A DNA stretch of 64,000 nucleotides from Schleiferilactobacillus harbinensis DSM 16991 (lineage in GTDB: Bacteria > Bacillota > Bacilli > Lactobacillales > Lactobacillaceae), in the NCBI RefSeq assembly GCF_000425885.1, contig NZ_AUEH01000001.1, forward strand, positions 1 to 64,000. The letters are read 5' to 3'. Of this stretch, positions 34,454-48,775 are shown one piece after another. Within the stretch, counting starts at the first letter, position 1. Every line of letters begins with the position of its first letter. The notes under the pieces were generated by a model. The model ran no database searches. It worked only from the letters and a program-made list of their open reading frames with translations, and had not been told where the DNA came from. A program made the position numbers and the translations under genes.

Positions 34454-35464
34454 TTGGAAACATTACGTTTGAAGCCGGATCAAGTGGCCCAAGCGGCGGC
34501 GTTTATCAAAGCCGGCCAGCTGGTCGCTTTCCCCACCGAAACAGTGTATGGCCTAGGCGCCGACGCTACCAATCCGACCGCGGTGAAGCAGGTTTACGCT
34601 GCCAAGGGGCGGCCCAGCGACAATCCGCTGATCGTCACGGTCTCCGGGCCGGAGCAGGTCGCCCAATACGCGGCAGGGATCACCCCCAAGGTGCAGGCCT
34701 TGTTTGACCGGTTCTGGCCGGGTCCGCTGACCCTGGTACTGCCGGTGAAACCGGGCACACTGCCGAAGGAAGTCACTGGCGGTCTGCGCACGGCGGCTTT
34801 TCGCAACCCGGCAGATAAACTGACCCGGGAATTGATTGAACAGGCGGGAGTCCCCATGGTCGGTCCCAGCGCCAATACCTCGGGCAAACCAAGTCCCACC
34901 ACTGCCGACCACGTACTCCACGACTTAACCGGTAAAATCGCTGCCGTGCTGGACGACGGCCAGACTAAAGTCGGTGTGGAATCCACGATCGTCGATATGT
35001 CCGTAGTCCCGCCGGTTATCTTGCGCCCCGGCGCAGTGTCCATCCATGACTTGGAACCGATCATTGGCAAAGTTTTGATCAACAGCCATAAGGTCGGGGC
35101 CAATGAAGTACCGAAAGCCCCAGGGATGAAGTACAAACACTACGCGCCCAATGCCCAGGTCGTCATTGTTCGGGATCCGGCAGACTTTGCCAAAGCCATT
35201 GACTGGGCTGAAGGCAAGGGCCCTGTTGGTTTGCTGGCGACTGATGCGGTTTTGGAAAAGCAGGACGCGGTCCGTTTCAAGTCCCAATATTCACTGGGGG
35301 ACGATGTGGACAGTGCGACGCACCGCCTATTTGCCGGATTGCGCTACTTTGATCTGAATCCGGAGATCAAGATCATTTTAGCCCAGGGCTTCACCCCCGA
35401 TGGCTTAGGCTTAGCCTATATGAATCGGTTGGAGAAGGCCGCAGGACTGCAGTACTTTGATTGA
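34454..35464 (+). CDS. tsaC: L-threonylcarbamoyladenylate synthase (Sua5/YwlC type)
   Basis: 336 residues, the longer two-domain Sua5 form: a YrdC domain (1 to about 200; FPTETVYGLG, KGRPSDNPLIV, GPSANTSGKPSPT) and a C-terminal Sua5 domain. Makes threonylcarbamoyl-AMP for the t6A37 modification of tRNAs reading ANN codons. The start is TTG 34454 with a weak AGAAGGG 7-10 nt upstream; no ATG is near. It follows prmC by 21 nt and precedes glyA, a conserved order in Firmicutes. Confidence 0.93.
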   Translation: METLRLKPDQVAQAAAFIKAGQLVAFPTETVYGLGADATNPTAVKQVYAAKGRPSDNPLIVTVSGPEQVAQYAAGITPKVQALFDRFWPGPLTLVLPVKPGTLPKEVTGGLRTAAFRNPADKLTRELIEQAGVPMVGPSANTSGKPSPTTADHVLHDLTGKIAAVLDDGQTKVGVESTIVDMSVVPPVILRPGAVSIHDLEPIIGKVLINSHKVGANEVPKAPGMKYKHYAPNAQVVIVRDPADFAKAIDWAEGKGPVGLLATDAVLEKQDAVRFKSQYSLGDDVDSATHRLFAGLRYFDLNPEIKIILAQGFTPDGLGLAYMNRLEKAAGLQYFD

Positions 35465-35507
35465 TTGCTGACGTCACTCAGGAGATCCGCTGAAGGAGGA
35501 TTTTGTC

Positions 35508-36752
35508 ATGACCACACCCGCCTATGAAAATGAAGACCGCGCCCTCTGGGCTGCCATTCACCAAGAAGAAGACCGGCAGCAGCACAACATCGAACTGATT
35601 GCGTCGGAAAATATCGTGTCCCAGGGTGTTCGCGCAGCCCAAGGCTCAGTCTTGACCAACAAGTATGCCGAAGGATATCCCGGCCACCGCTATTACGGCG
35701 GTTGTGAGTATATCGACATTGCGGAGAACTTGGCCATCGACCGGGCGAAGGAACTTTTCCATGCCGAATATGCCAATGTCCAGCCCCATTCCGGTTCCCA
35801 AGCCAATGAAGCGGCTTATCGGGCATTTTTGCATCCCGGCGACAAAGTCCTGGGTATGGACCTGACTGCCGGCGGTCATTTGACCCATGGGTCGCCAGTG
35901 AATTTTTCGGGGAAGACGTATACTTTCCACAGTTATGGGGTCGATCCCGTGACGGAGCGGATCGACTATGAGGCGGTCCGGGCATTGGCCGAAGAGATCC
36001 ACCCGCGGATGATCGTGGCGGGCGCCTCAGCGTATTCCCGGACGATCGACTTTGCTAAATTCCGAGAGATTGCTGATGCAGTTGGTGCGTATTTGATGGT
36101 CGACATGGCCCACATTGCGGGGCTCGTGGCGACTGGCGCGCACCCCAGTCCAGTACCCTATGCGGACGTCGTGACGACGACGACCCATAAGACTCTGCGC
36201 GGCCCCCGGGGCGGCCTGATTTTAGCAAAAGCCGACTATGGCCGGGCCATCAACTCGGCGGTCTTCCCGGGTACCCAGGGCGGTCCGCTGGAGCACGTGA
36301 TCGCCGCTAAAGCCATTGCCTTCCACGAAGCGATGCAGCCGGAATTCAAGGCGTATATTGCTCAGGTAATCAAGAACACTGCTGTCATGGCGGACTACTG
36401 CAACGCCCAACCGGGACTGCGAGTTATTTCCGGTGGTACGGATAACCACTTGTTCCTGCTGGATGTGACCGGCATGGGTGTGACGGGGCGGGAAGTACAA
36501 GACTTGTGCGACAGTATTGCCATTACCCTGAATAAGAACACCATTCCAGGCGAAAAGAATGGTCCGTTCAAGACCAGCGGAGTACGGATCGGTGCCGCGG
36601 CGATCACCAGCCGCGGGTTCAAGGAACAGGAATCGCTGCAAGTGGCCAAATGGATCGTCCAGGCGATCCAGCAGCGGCATGATCAAGCGGCTTTGGCCGA
36701 TATCCGCCAGCAAGTCTATGCGTTGACGGATCAATTACCAATTACCCGGTAA
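35508..36752 (+). CDS. glyA: Serine hydroxymethyltransferase
   Basis: 414-residue PLP enzyme that interconverts serine and glycine with tetrahydrofolate, the main one-carbon source. The PLP lysine lies in [15 protein letters not shown] (about residue 225). Also [11 protein letters not shown] and [18 protein letters not shown] precedes the ATG. Placed between tsaC and upp as in related Firmicutes. Confidence 0.96.
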   Translation: MTTPAYENEDRALWAAIHQEEDRQQHNIELIASENIVSQGVRAAQGSVLTNKYAEGYPGHRYYGGCEYIDIAENLAIDRAKELFHAEYANVQPHSGSQANEAAYRAFLHPGDKVLGMDLTAGGHLTHGSPVNFSGKTYTFHSYGVDPVTERIDYEAVRALAEEIHPRMIVAGASAYSRTIDFAKFREIADAVGAYLMVDMAHIAGLVATGAHPSPVPYADVVTTTTHKTLRGPRGGLILAKADYGRAINSAVFPGTQGGPLEHVIAAKAIAFHEAMQPEFKAYIAQVIKNTAVMADYCNAQPGLRVISGGTDNHLFLLDVTGMGVTGREVQDLCDSIAITLNKNTIPGEKNGPFKTSGVRIGAAAITSRGFKEQESLQVAKWIVQAIQQRHDQAALADIRQQVYALTDQLPITR

Positions 36753-36815
36753 TATTCAGCTTTTCTTATTTCCCCGTGGTAGAATGAATACAACTGGAAT
36801 AGGAGGATTAGAGCA

Positions 36816-37445
36816 TTGAGCAAGTTTACTGTACTTAATCACCCGTTGATTCAGCACAAGCTGACGATCATTCGGGACAAGCACACCGGCACCAAGGAGT
36901 TTCGCGAAGTAGCCAACGAAATCGCGGAATTAATGGTGTACGAAATCACCCGCGATCTGCCGCTGGAGGACGTTGAAATCGAAACGCCCATGGGTAAGAC
37001 AATCCAAAAACAGTTATCCGGCAAGAAGCTCGCGGTGATTCCCATCTTGCGGGCCGGGCTGGGCATGGTGGACGGCGTTTTGGAACTGATCCCGGCAGCT
37101 AAAGTCGGCCATATCGGCATGTACCGGGACGAGAAGACCCTGAAACCGCACGAATATTTCGTGAAGATGCCTGAAGATATCGGTCAGCGGGAACTCTTCA
37201 TCGTCGACCCGATGCTGGCTACCGGCGGCTCGGCCAATATGGCGATTGACGCGCTGAAGAAGCGCGGCGCGACCCATATGCGTTTAGTTGTTCTGGTGGC
37301 GGCTCCCGAGGGTGTGAAGGCAGTTCAAGCGGCCCATCCAGACGTTGACATTTATGCCGCCGCTTTGGATGATCATCTGAACCAGGACGGGTACATCGTA
37401 CCGGGTCTGGGCGATGCCGGAGATCGGCTTTTCGGTACAAAGTAA
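36816..37445 (+). CDS. upp: Uracil phosphoribosyltransferase
   Basis: 209-residue salvage enzyme that makes UMP from uracil and PRPP. The PRPP-binding motif [17 protein letters not shown] is near residue 130 and the uracil site [13 protein letters not shown] is near the C-terminus. The start is TTG 36816 (conserved N-terminus (M)[16 protein letters not shown]) with AGGAGGA 8 nt upstream. Precedes the ATP synthase operon, the common Bacillota arrangement. Confidence 0.95.
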   Translation: MSKFTVLNHPLIQHKLTIIRDKHTGTKEFREVANEIAELMVYEITRDLPLEDVEIETPMGKTIQKQLSGKKLAVIPILRAGLGMVDGVLELIPAAKVGHIGMYRDEKTLKPHEYFVKMPEDIGQRELFIVDPMLATGGSANMAIDALKKRGATHMRLVVLVAAPEGVKAVQAAHPDVDIYAAALDDHLNQDGYIVPGLGDAGDRLFGTK

Positions 37446-37601
37446 GATGGCGCTTCCAAAATCACCCATTTTCTGCTTGAAAATTTCATTATTATTTTTG
37501 GGCAATAGGGCTGATCTGTTGGATTCGTAACCGTTATCTTCCGGCTTGCCGCTTTGTGTTTTCATTTATCTGGTGTTATCATACCGAGTGTGTTTTGGAG
37601 A

Positions 37602-37622
37602 CCGCTGAATGTTTTTCAGCGG
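37602..37622 (+). promoter_or_regulatory. Hairpin in the atp leader
   Basis: Perfect 8-bp stem CCGCTGAA/TTCAGCGG with a 5-nt loop, no T run, 36 nt before atpB. Possibly an mRNA-stabilising or attenuating stem. The rest of 37446-37657 is AT-rich and shows no convincing promoter to me. Confidence 0.45.
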
Positions 37623-37657
37623 CGTACCAACAACCATTATGGAAAGGAGGTCACAAC

Positions 37658-38603
<946 letters not shown>

Positions 38604-38650
38604 TCAGTCAGTGACAACGAAAAAAACACAGCGAAGGGAAGTGTGTGTAA

Positions 38651-39178
38651 TTGGCTAGCGAAGTGATTTTAGCCAGCAAAGCCACCGGCGGTTTGTATGT
38701 CTTCGACTTGCTGTTTTACCTCGTTCTCTTCATGATCTTGATGTGGGCGGTTGGGCATTTTGCCTGGGGCCCGGTCAATAAAATGATGGAAACCCGGCGC
38801 AACAAGGTCAATGATGATATTGATCACGCCCAGAGCGCCCGCGAAACTGCGGAAGCCCAGCAGAAGCAAACCGCTGCCGCGTTGGCTGACTCGAAGAATC
38901 AGGCCGTTGCGATCATTGCCAAAGCCCAACAACAAGGTTCTGCGCAACAGGATCAAATTGTGGCCGAGGCGCATTCCCAAGCCGATGTGTTGCGTAAACA
39001 GGCGGAAAAGGATGCGGCTCAAGCCAAGCAGGATGCTTTGGCTCAGGCGAAGGATGATATCGCCGATCTGTCGGTGCAAATTGCCAGCAAGTTGATCAAC
39101 AAAGAGTTGGATGCCAGTGCCCACCAACAATTGATCGATACTTACATTAAAGGATTGAATACCCATGGCCAAGCTTGA
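38651..39178 (+). CDS. atpF: ATP synthase Fo subunit b
   Basis: 175-residue stator subunit with one N-terminal membrane helix (about 17-38, FDLLFYLVLFMILMWAVGHF), then a long Ala/Gln/Lys-rich coiled coil. The start is TTG 38651 with AAGGGAAG about 11 nt upstream. The 3' end overlaps atpH by 14 nt, coupling the two peripheral-stalk subunits. Confidence 0.93.
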   Translation: MASEVILASKATGGLYVFDLLFYLVLFMILMWAVGHFAWGPVNKMMETRRNKVNDDIDHAQSARETAEAQQKQTAAALADSKNQAVAIIAKAQQQGSAQQDQIVAEAHSQADVLRKQAEKDAAQAKQDALAQAKDDIADLSVQIASKLINKELDASAHQQLIDTYIKGLNTHGQA

Positions 39179-39716
39179 TCGCGGCACGGTTGGTACGCGT
39201 TACGCCACTGCCTTGTTGGCATTGGCGAAAGAGCGTGGTAATGCAGCGGAGACGTTAGATGAATTACGGGAACTGGCACAAGTCTTCGCCGCTCAACCGG
39301 ATTTGGGTCAAATTCTGACAGATAATCGGCTTTCATTACAAGAAAAACAGCCGATTTTGGCTGAGCTGAAGAAGCCATTTTCAGAGCAAACGCAAACCTT
39401 GCTGCAAATGGTCTATGACTATAAGCGGATGGTGGACATGCCTGATATTGTGAAGGCCTATGAGCACTTATATGATGCGGATCAGCACATCATTGAAGCG
39501 CACGTCACCAGCGTAGTGCCGTTGACTGCGGACCAGCAGACGGCGTTGAAACAGGCGCTTGCCGCCCGGTTCGGCGCTAAAACAGTATATTTGCACCTGC
39601 ACCAGGATCCGGCCTTGATCGGCGGGGTGGTTGTGCGGGTACATGATACGGTGCTGGATGGCAGCATGGCCCGGCGGCTGGCCGACATCAGGGCGGCTTT
39701 AACAGCAGCATCGTAA
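39165..39716 (+). CDS. atpH: ATP synthase F1 subunit delta
   Basis: 183-residue peripheral-stalk protein linking subunit b to the alpha3beta3 head. The N-terminus RYATALLALAKERG and C-terminal PALIGGVVVRVHDTVLDGSMARRL fit the family. ATG 39165 lies inside the end of atpF. Confidence 0.94.
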   Translation: MAKLDRGTVGTRYATALLALAKERGNAAETLDELRELAQVFAAQPDLGQILTDNRLSLQEKQPILAELKKPFSEQTQTLLQMVYDYKRMVDMPDIVKAYEHLYDADQHIIEAHVTSVVPLTADQQTALKQALAARFGAKTVYLHLHQDPALIGGVVVRVHDTVLDGSMARRLADIRAALTAAS

Positions 39717-39739
39717 TGGTCGCAAGAGAGGTGAATTGA

Positions 39740-41320
<1,581 letters not shown>

Positions 41321-41332
41321 GAGGGAGCGCTT

Positions 41333-43742
<2,410 letters not shown>

Positions 43743-43757
43743 TAGGAGGGGACACTC

Positions 43758-44189
43758 GTGGCGGAAGATTTATCCCATGCAATTACCGTCAAGATCGTTA
43801 CACCTGACGGGGTTGTCTATGACCACCATGCCCACCTGCTGATCGTCAATGCCATTGACGGTGAACTCGGAATCATGCGGGGGCATGAACCAATCATTGC
43901 ACCGTTGAAAATCGCCGAAGTGCGGGTCCAACGGGTCGATGGCTCGGATCATGAAAACCACATCGCAGTGAATGGCGGCTTTATGGAGTTTTCGAATAAT
44001 GTCGCCAGCATTGTTGCCGATTCTGCTGAACGGGAACGGAATATTGATTTGAGTCGGGCACAGCGCGCCAAGGAACGGGCCGAAAAGGCTATCGCTGAGG
44101 CGAACGCGAAGCACGATGTTGATTCAGTGCGTCGGGCCCAAGTGGCTTTGCAACGGGCGGTCAATCGGATTTACGTGAAACAACAGTAA
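43758..44189 (+). CDS. atpC: ATP synthase F1 subunit epsilon
   Basis: 143-residue regulatory rotor subunit: N-terminal beta-sandwich (residues 5-90, [16 protein letters not shown]) and a C-terminal helical hairpin (about 95-140). The start is GTG 43758 after GGAGGGG. Last gene of the atp operon, followed by a terminator. Confidence 0.94.
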   Translation: MAEDLSHAITVKIVTPDGVVYDHHAHLLIVNAIDGELGIMRGHEPIIAPLKIAEVRVQRVDGSDHENHIAVNGGFMEFSNNVASIVADSAERERNIDLSRAQRAKERAEKAIAEANAKHDVDSVRRAQVALQRAVNRIYVKQQ

Positions 44190-44210
44190 TGTTGGTTTAT
44201 GGTATGCTAA

Positions 44211-44240
44211 AGTCGGTACGCAATGCGTGCCGGCTTTTAT
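44211..44240 (+). terminator. atp operon terminator
   Basis: Perfect 11-bp stem (with G-T pairs) AGTCGGTACGC/GCGTGCCGGCT, loop AAT, then TTTATTTTT. Confidence 0.88.
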
Positions 44241-44283
44241 TTTTAATTAGTCGTGGCGAAAATATAAATTTTATTGCTATCTA

Positions 44284-44450
44284 GTGCCAATGCGTAGCAA
44301 CCGGAGGCGGAATGGGCTCAGTGGTGGAAACCACACGACGGCTTTGCCGTCGATGTGGTTAGGCGACTTTGAGACCGCGGTTTTTGCGGGCTCAAAGCGC
44401 CGTCACCACGTTCCAGCCCAATTCCGCCGGAGGTTGCGCAGCTTTGGCAC
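44284..44450 (+). repeat. Structured 167-nt repeat, copy A (possible regulatory RNA)
   Basis: Outer stem GTGCCAA/TTGGCAC continues through GGCGGAAtGGGCT / AGCCCaaTTCCGCC, then GTGGTG/CACCAC. The junction carries two hairpins: AACCACA-CGACGGC-TTT-GCCGTCG-A-TGTGGTT, and GGCG-A-CTTTGAG...CTCAAAG-CGCC. A 167-nt copy on the minus strand at 59950-60116 keeps loops identical while stem bases change in pairs. It lies after the atp terminator and ends 37 nt before the next start codon, so it could be a leader RNA or a MITE-like insert. A 64-codon frame inside it is shared by both copies but has no ribosome-binding site. Confidence 0.8.
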
Positions 44451-44487
44451 GGCAGGCAAAGACCATTCTTCGCCTTAGGAGGACACT

Positions 44488-44715
44488 ATGAACGGTTTCA
44501 AACTGCAAGCGGGGCTGACGATTGCCTCGCATCTTTTCTTCATCTTTCTGACCTTCCGCTCCTTTATCGCGCTGCGTTTCGACCAGATCTTGCAGAAAGA
44601 TCAAGTCGGTCCGGCCCGGGTTTTCTTGATCCTGCTGGCCTGTGCCATTGGTTTTGGCGTCAGTTCATTCCTGTTAAGCATGATCAACCAGTTTTCCATA
44701 ATCTTTAGCAAGTAG
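44488..44715 (+). CDS. DUF1146-family membrane protein (YwzB-like)
   Basis: 75 residues with two membrane helices (about 8-27 and 45-70); DUF1146 family, found between atpC and mbl in many Bacillota. TTAGGAGG lies 9 nt before the ATG. Function unknown. Its leader contains structured repeat copy A. Confidence 0.88.
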   Translation: MNGFKLQAGLTIASHLFFIFLTFRSFIALRFDQILQKDQVGPARVFLILLACAIGFGVSSFLLSMINQFSIIFSK

Positions 44716-44779
44716 GCCAAAGCTAGGCGGTGCGCCGGCTGCGGAGGCTTAGGCCGCGTTCAACCGGGTAAAAGTATGG

Positions 44780-44785
44780 TATAAT
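44780..44785 (+). promoter_or_regulatory. Extended -10 promoter of mbl
   Basis: TGGTATAAT is an extended -10 element. The -35 region is weak (TTCAAC at 44759, spacer 15). Confidence 0.6.
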
Positions 44786-44817
44786 TTACCAAGCATTTCG
44801 CGAGAGGAGTCAGCATT

Positions 44818-45807
44818 TTGGCAAAGGACATCGGAATTGATTTGGGTACGGCGAACGTACTGATCAATGTAAAAGGAAAAGGCATTGTTTTGAATGAGCC
44901 TTCCGTCGTGGCGATTGACGCCCAGAGCGGTAAGGTCTTGGCCGTCGGCACGGAAGCTTATCAAATGGTCGGGCGGACGCCAGGAAATATCCGGGCGATT
45001 CGGCCGCTTAAAGAAGGCGTAATTGCTGACTTCAACATTACCGAGGCCATGCTTGCGTATTTCATTAATAAGTTGAACGTTAAGGGCTTCATGTCGAAAC
45101 CAGTCATTATGATCTGTGCCCCCACGAATACGACGGACATTGAGCGCAAGGCGATCATTGAAGCCGCTGAAAAGACCGGCGGCGGCAAGGTTTATTTGGA
45201 ACTCGAACCGAAAGTCGCGGCAGTCGGCGCAGGGATGGATATTTTCAAGCCCCAAGGAAATATGGTTGTCGATATCGGCGGCGGGACCAGCGATATTGCT
45301 GTGCTGTCCATGGGTGACGTGGTCACATCGCGTTCTTTGCGGCGGGCCGGCGATCGGTTGGACCAGGACATCGTGAACCATATCAAGAAGCAGCATAATC
45401 TGTTGATTGGTGAACATACTGCGGAGACGCTGAAGAAAGAAATCGGTTACGCCTTCGAGCCGCCGGCAGATAAGAGTATTGAAGTCCGGGGACGGGATTT
45501 GATGACCGGGCTGCCCCGGGAGGTTTCGGTGAATGCCCAAGAAATTACCGAGGCGATTACCCCGACGCTGAACGAAGTGATCGCGGCGACTAAGGAAGTC
45601 TTGAATCAGACACCGCCAGAATTGTCGGCCGATATCATTGATCGCGGCGTAATGCTCACCGGCGGCGGGGCGCTGCTGAAGAACATCGACCATTTGTTTG
45701 CCGATGCCTTGGATCTGCCTGTCGTAGTGGCGGATGATCCATTGGACTCGGTGGCTCTGGGCACGGGCATTTTACTCGACCACGTCACCGGTAAAAAGAA
45801 GCGGTAA
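44818..45807 (+). CDS. mbl: MreB/Mbl actin-like rod-shape protein
   Basis: 329-residue bacterial actin that guides sidewall peptidoglycan synthesis. ATPase motifs: GIDLGTANVLI (phosphate 1), MVVDIGGGTSDIAVLS (phosphate 2) and GVMLTGGGALLKNID (adenosine). The start is TTG 44818 with AGAGGAG about 8 nt upstream. Placement after atpC/DUF1146 matches Mbl rather than the mreBCD copy. Followed by epuA, yidD and rodA, a shape and envelope cluster. Confidence 0.93.
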   Translation: MAKDIGIDLGTANVLINVKGKGIVLNEPSVVAIDAQSGKVLAVGTEAYQMVGRTPGNIRAIRPLKEGVIADFNITEAMLAYFINKLNVKGFMSKPVIMICAPTNTTDIERKAIIEAAEKTGGGKVYLELEPKVAAVGAGMDIFKPQGNMVVDIGGGTSDIAVLSMGDVVTSRSLRRAGDRLDQDIVNHIKKQHNLLIGEHTAETLKKEIGYAFEPPADKSIEVRGRDLMTGLPREVSVNAQEITEAITPTLNEVIAATKEVLNQTPPELSADIIDRGVMLTGGGALLKNIDHLFADALDLPVVVADDPLDSVALGTGILLDHVTGKKKR

Positions 45808-45833
45808 TTTGGATTTTTGAACAGGAAGTGATG

Positions 45834-46013
45834 ATGTTGAAAACAGATAGTCACCATGCCCGGCGAGTGCTCAAGCATGTGCTGATCGTGCTGATCGTCG
45901 CATTCATCGCGTTATTGATTGGCGGGATGGCCGGGATGGCGCTGGGCGGTCAGAATCCGCTGCGCTTTTTTGACCCCGCTACCTGGCAACACGTCTTTTC
46001 TTTCTGGCAGTAG
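45834..46013 (+). CDS. EpuA-like small membrane protein
   Basis: 59 residues: basic N-terminus, one membrane helix (about 15-38, LIVLIVAFIALLIGGMAGMALGG) and a C-terminal FFDPATWQHVFSFW typical of the EpuA family, often annotated as an RNA-polymerase-beta-related protein. The start is uncertain among ATG 45831, ATG 45834 and GTG 45828. AGGAAG (45823-45828) favours 45834. Confidence 0.8.
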   Translation: MLKTDSHHARRVLKHVLIVLIVAFIALLIGGMAGMALGGQNPLRFFDPATWQHVFSFWQ

Positions 46014-46042
46014 CGGCCAACATGGATAGGGAGGAATGACCG

Positions 46043-46360
46043 ATGCGGCGTATTTTGCTGGCTCTGATTCATTTTTATCAACGGTTTATCTCGCCTTTGA
46101 CTCCGCCCAGCTGCCGTTACTATCCGACTTGTTCCAATTACATGCTGCAAGCGGTGCAAAAGTTCGGCGCGGTCCGGGGGTTCCTGATGGGCACCGCCCG
46201 GATTTTGCGCTGCAATCCGTTTGTGAAGGGCGGCTTTGATCCGGTGGGAGATCACTTTTCTCTCCGGCGTAATCCCCATCCGGAACAATACGAAGACGAA
46301 CTGATTGCCCGTAAATTTCACCCGGAAGTATTTACGAAGAAAGCAGGTACCCATGAGTAG
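46043..46360 (+). CDS. yidD: Membrane protein insertion efficiency factor YidD
   Basis: 105 residues with the YidD core [31 protein letters not shown] and three conserved Cys (including RCNPF). Amphipathic N-terminal helix. It is thought to aid membrane protein insertion with YidC. The C-terminus is about 25 residues longer than the ~80-residue minimum. GGGAGGA precedes the ATG. Confidence 0.93.
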   Translation: MRRILLALIHFYQRFISPLTPPSCRYYPTCSNYMLQAVQKFGAVRGFLMGTARILRCNPFVKGGFDPVGDHFSLRRNPHPEQYEDELIARKFHPEVFTKKAGTHE

Positions 46361-46586
46361 TCATAATAAGAAACAAAACATTCCGTTGGCCCTGGAGGAA
46401 ATTCCGGATACGCCGAACACGTGGCGGTTGAAGACGGATCATGATGTGCTGGGCATGATCACCCAAGAGGATGATCATTACTTAGCCCGGTCCGGCGAGA
46501 CGCCCGTCGGCGGCAAGTTTCACACTGCTGACGACGCGGTGGAGGCCTTGATCGCGGAATATAATCTACATCGGCACAACGGTTAA
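46353..46586 (+). CDS. DUF2969-family protein
   Basis: 77-residue soluble protein of the lactobacillal DUF2969 family ([15 protein letters not shown] ... [18 protein letters not shown]). ATG 46353 overlaps the yidD stop by 8 nt; the weak site AGCAGG lies before it. Function unknown. The frame from 46305 overlaps yidD coding and is not used. Confidence 0.82.
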   Translation: MSSHNKKQNIPLALEEIPDTPNTWRLKTDHDVLGMITQEDDHYLARSGETPVGGKFHTADDAVEALIAEYNLHRHNG

Positions 46587-46606
46587 GCGCGGAAGGACGA
46601 GTTCGC

Positions 46607-47809
46607 ATGCAAACATTACAGCGCAAGAATAAATCTGAGGGGGACCGCATTGACTATGGCGTGATCTTCTCCGTGATGATGCTCGCGCTTGTCGGGCTGG
46701 TCTCGATTTATGTGGCAACGACCCATGATCCTGGCGGTGGCAGCGCGATGAAGATGGTGGGCGTTCAGGCCTTATGGTATGTCTTAGGCGCCATTGCCAT
46801 CGTGGTCATCATGCAATTTGATTCGGAACAATTGTGGAAGATTGCGCCGTATGCCTATGCTGGCGGCCTGCTCTTGCTGCTGCTGGTCTTGCGGTTTTAC
46901 AGTACGGCGTACTTTACTCAGACCGGCGCGAAGAGCTGGTTTGCAATCGGTCCATTGACTTTCCAGCCATCAGAATTGATGAAGCCGGCGTTTATCTTAA
47001 TGCTGGCGATGGTGGTGTCGAAGCATAACGAAAAGTACGCGGTGCATCGGGTATGGAGCGACATGTTCCTGATTGCCAAAATGGTTTTGACCTTTTTACC
47101 CGTGGCTGTCCTGCTCAAATTGCAGAACGACTTTGGGACGATGATCGTGTTCTTGGCTATCGTTGGCGGGGTCATGCTGGTGTCGGGGATGACCTGGAAG
47201 ATTCTGCTGCCGCTAATTGCCTTCGTGGTCGTAGTCGGCGGCGGCGCGGTTCTCCTGGTGACCCAGGATTGGGGGCGGGAGATTCTGCTGCACTTTGGCT
47301 TCCACCAATATCAGTTCAACCGCATCGATGCCTGGATGAATCCATCAGTGGATACGTCTTCCACCAGTTACCAGTTGTGGCAGTCGATGAAGGCCATCGG
47401 CAGCGGTCAAATGTTTGGCCGAGGCTTCAATAATTCCCAGGTTTACGTACCAGTCCGGGAATCAGATATGATCTTCAGTGTGATTGGTGAGAACTTTGGC
47501 TTTGCCGGCAGTTGCGCAGTGATCCTGCTGTACTTCCTGCTCATTTACCAAATGATCCAGGTCACCTTCGACACCAAAAACGAGTTTTATGCCTATGTTT
47601 CCACGGGCGTGATCATGATGATTGTGTTCCACGTTTTCGAAAACATTGGTATGAGCATCGGTTTGCTGCCGCTGACCGGGATTCCGCTGCCCTTTATTTC
47701 CCAAGGGGGGTCAGCGCTGCTGGGTAATATGATCGGCATCGGTTTTATCATGTCGATGCGGTTCCACTATACGAGCTATATGTTCGGCGGCGAAGAAGAG
47801 GATTTCTGA
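46607..47809 (+). CDS. rodA: Peptidoglycan polymerase RodA (SEDS family)
   Basis: 400-residue SEDS glycosyltransferase with about ten membrane helices; elongates glycan strands during side-wall growth. Conserved GAKSWFAIGPLTFQPSELMKP, the large external loop, and C-terminal PLTGIPLPFISQGGSALLGNM are present. GGAAGGACG precedes the ATG. It closes the mbl-epuA-yidD-DUF2969-rodA cluster. Confidence 0.94.
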   Translation: MQTLQRKNKSEGDRIDYGVIFSVMMLALVGLVSIYVATTHDPGGGSAMKMVGVQALWYVLGAIAIVVIMQFDSEQLWKIAPYAYAGGLLLLLLVLRFYSTAYFTQTGAKSWFAIGPLTFQPSELMKPAFILMLAMVVSKHNEKYAVHRVWSDMFLIAKMVLTFLPVAVLLKLQNDFGTMIVFLAIVGGVMLVSGMTWKILLPLIAFVVVVGGGAVLLVTQDWGREILLHFGFHQYQFNRIDAWMNPSVDTSSTSYQLWQSMKAIGSGQMFGRGFNNSQVYVPVRESDMIFSVIGENFGFAGSCAVILLYFLLIYQMIQVTFDTKNEFYAYVSTGVIMMIVFHVFENIGMSIGLLPLTGIPLPFISQGGSALLGNMIGIGFIMSMRFHYTSYMFGGEEEDF

Positions 47810-47829
47810 TCCTGAAGCATCGAAAAAAC

Positions 47830-47876
47830 AGTCCCGGCGAAATCCAGCGTGACGGATTTTGGCCGGGACTTTTCCG
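47830..47876 (+). terminator. rodA terminator
   Basis: AGTCCCGGC (47830-47838) pairs with GCCGGGACT (47862-47870). An inner AAATCC/GGATTT pairs too. TTTT follows. Confidence 0.8.
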
Positions 47877-47900
47877 TACCCAGGAATCTAAACGGTTCCG

Positions 47901-47929
47901 TGGACGCTTACGATTAAACGGGCTACAAT
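47901..47929 (+). promoter_or_regulatory. suf operon promoter
   Basis: TGGACG, 17-nt spacer, TACAAT (47924-47929), about 30 nt before sufC. Moderate match. Confidence 0.5.
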
Positions 47930-47959
47930 TAAACATACAACGAGAGGATGACAAACGGC

Positions 47960-48775
47960 ATGGACACATTAGAAGTTAAAAACCTGCACGTGGCAGTGGA
48001 TGACGAAGACGGCCATCAAGAAATTCTGAAGGGTGTCAACCTGACGATGCACACCGGTGAGATCCACGCAATCATGGGCCCTAATGGGACCGGTAAATCG
48101 ACGCTTTCGGAGACCATTATGGGCAACCCGAAATATGAAGTCGGTGAGGGGGACATTCTCCTGAATGGGAAAAGCATTCTCGATTGGCCGGTGGATAAGC
48201 GCGCCCGCGCTGGATTGTTCTTAGCCATGCAGTACCCAGCAGAAATTGCCGGGGTAACCAATGCCGAGTTCATGCGGGCGGCAATCAATGCCCGGCGGGA
48301 TGACGACCATCAGATCAGCGTCCGGGAATTCATCAAGAAACTGGATGATAAGATGGCCTTGCTGGACATGCCGGAAGAAATGGCCGAACGCTACTTGAAC
48401 CAGGGATTTTCCGGGGGTGAAAAGAAGCGTAATGAGATTCTGCAATTATTAATGATCGAGCCGCCGTTTGCCATCCTTGATGAAATTGATTCTGGTTTGG
48501 ATATTGATGCGATGAAGGTCGTCGCCAAAGGGGTCAACGCCATGCGCGGCCCGAATTTTGGCACACTCATTATTACCCACTATCAACGTCTGCTGAATTA
48601 TATCGTGCCGGATGTGGTGCATATCATGATGGACGGCCGGATCGTGAAATCCGGGGACGCTGCCTTGGCAGAAACTCTGGAAAAGGAGGGCTACGTCGGT
48701 TTGCGGGACGAACTGGGGCTGGATGTGCCGTTGACAGACGATACCGATATCCCCTCTGGAAAGGGGGAGGCCTAA
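47960..48775 (+). CDS. sufC: Fe-S assembly ATPase SufC
   Basis: 271-residue ABC-type ATPase of the SufBCD scaffold. Walker A GPNGTGKSTLS, signature FSGGEKKRNEILQLL and Walker B FAILDEIDSGLD are present. Start uncertain: ATG 47960 has GAGAGG about 13 nt upstream, while in-frame ATG 47948 directly abuts that site. First of sufCDSUB, the Firmicute order; stop overlaps sufD by one base. A C-terminal tail of about 20 residues (LTDDTDIPSGKGEA) exceeds the usual length. Confidence 0.94.
   Translation: MDTLEVKNLHVAVDDEDGHQEILKGVNLTMHTGEIHAIMGPNGTGKSTLSETIMGNPKYEVGEGDILLNGKSILDWPVDKRARAGLFLAMQYPAEIAGVTNAEFMRAAINARRDDDHQISVREFIKKLDDKMALLDMPEEMAERYLNQGFSGGEKKRNEILQLLMIEPPFAILDEIDSGLDIDAMKVVAKGVNAMRGPNFGTLIITHYQRLLNYIVPDVVHIMMDGRIVKSGDAALAETLEKEGYVGLRDELGLDVPLTDDTDIPSGKGEA

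Noticed and set aside
44284-44478. 64-codon frame inside structured repeat A, shared with a frame in copy B (59895-60116)
   Set aside because: The frames are preserved only because the RNA/DNA structure is. No ribosome-binding site, the N-terminus is inside the outer stem, and the C-termini differ.
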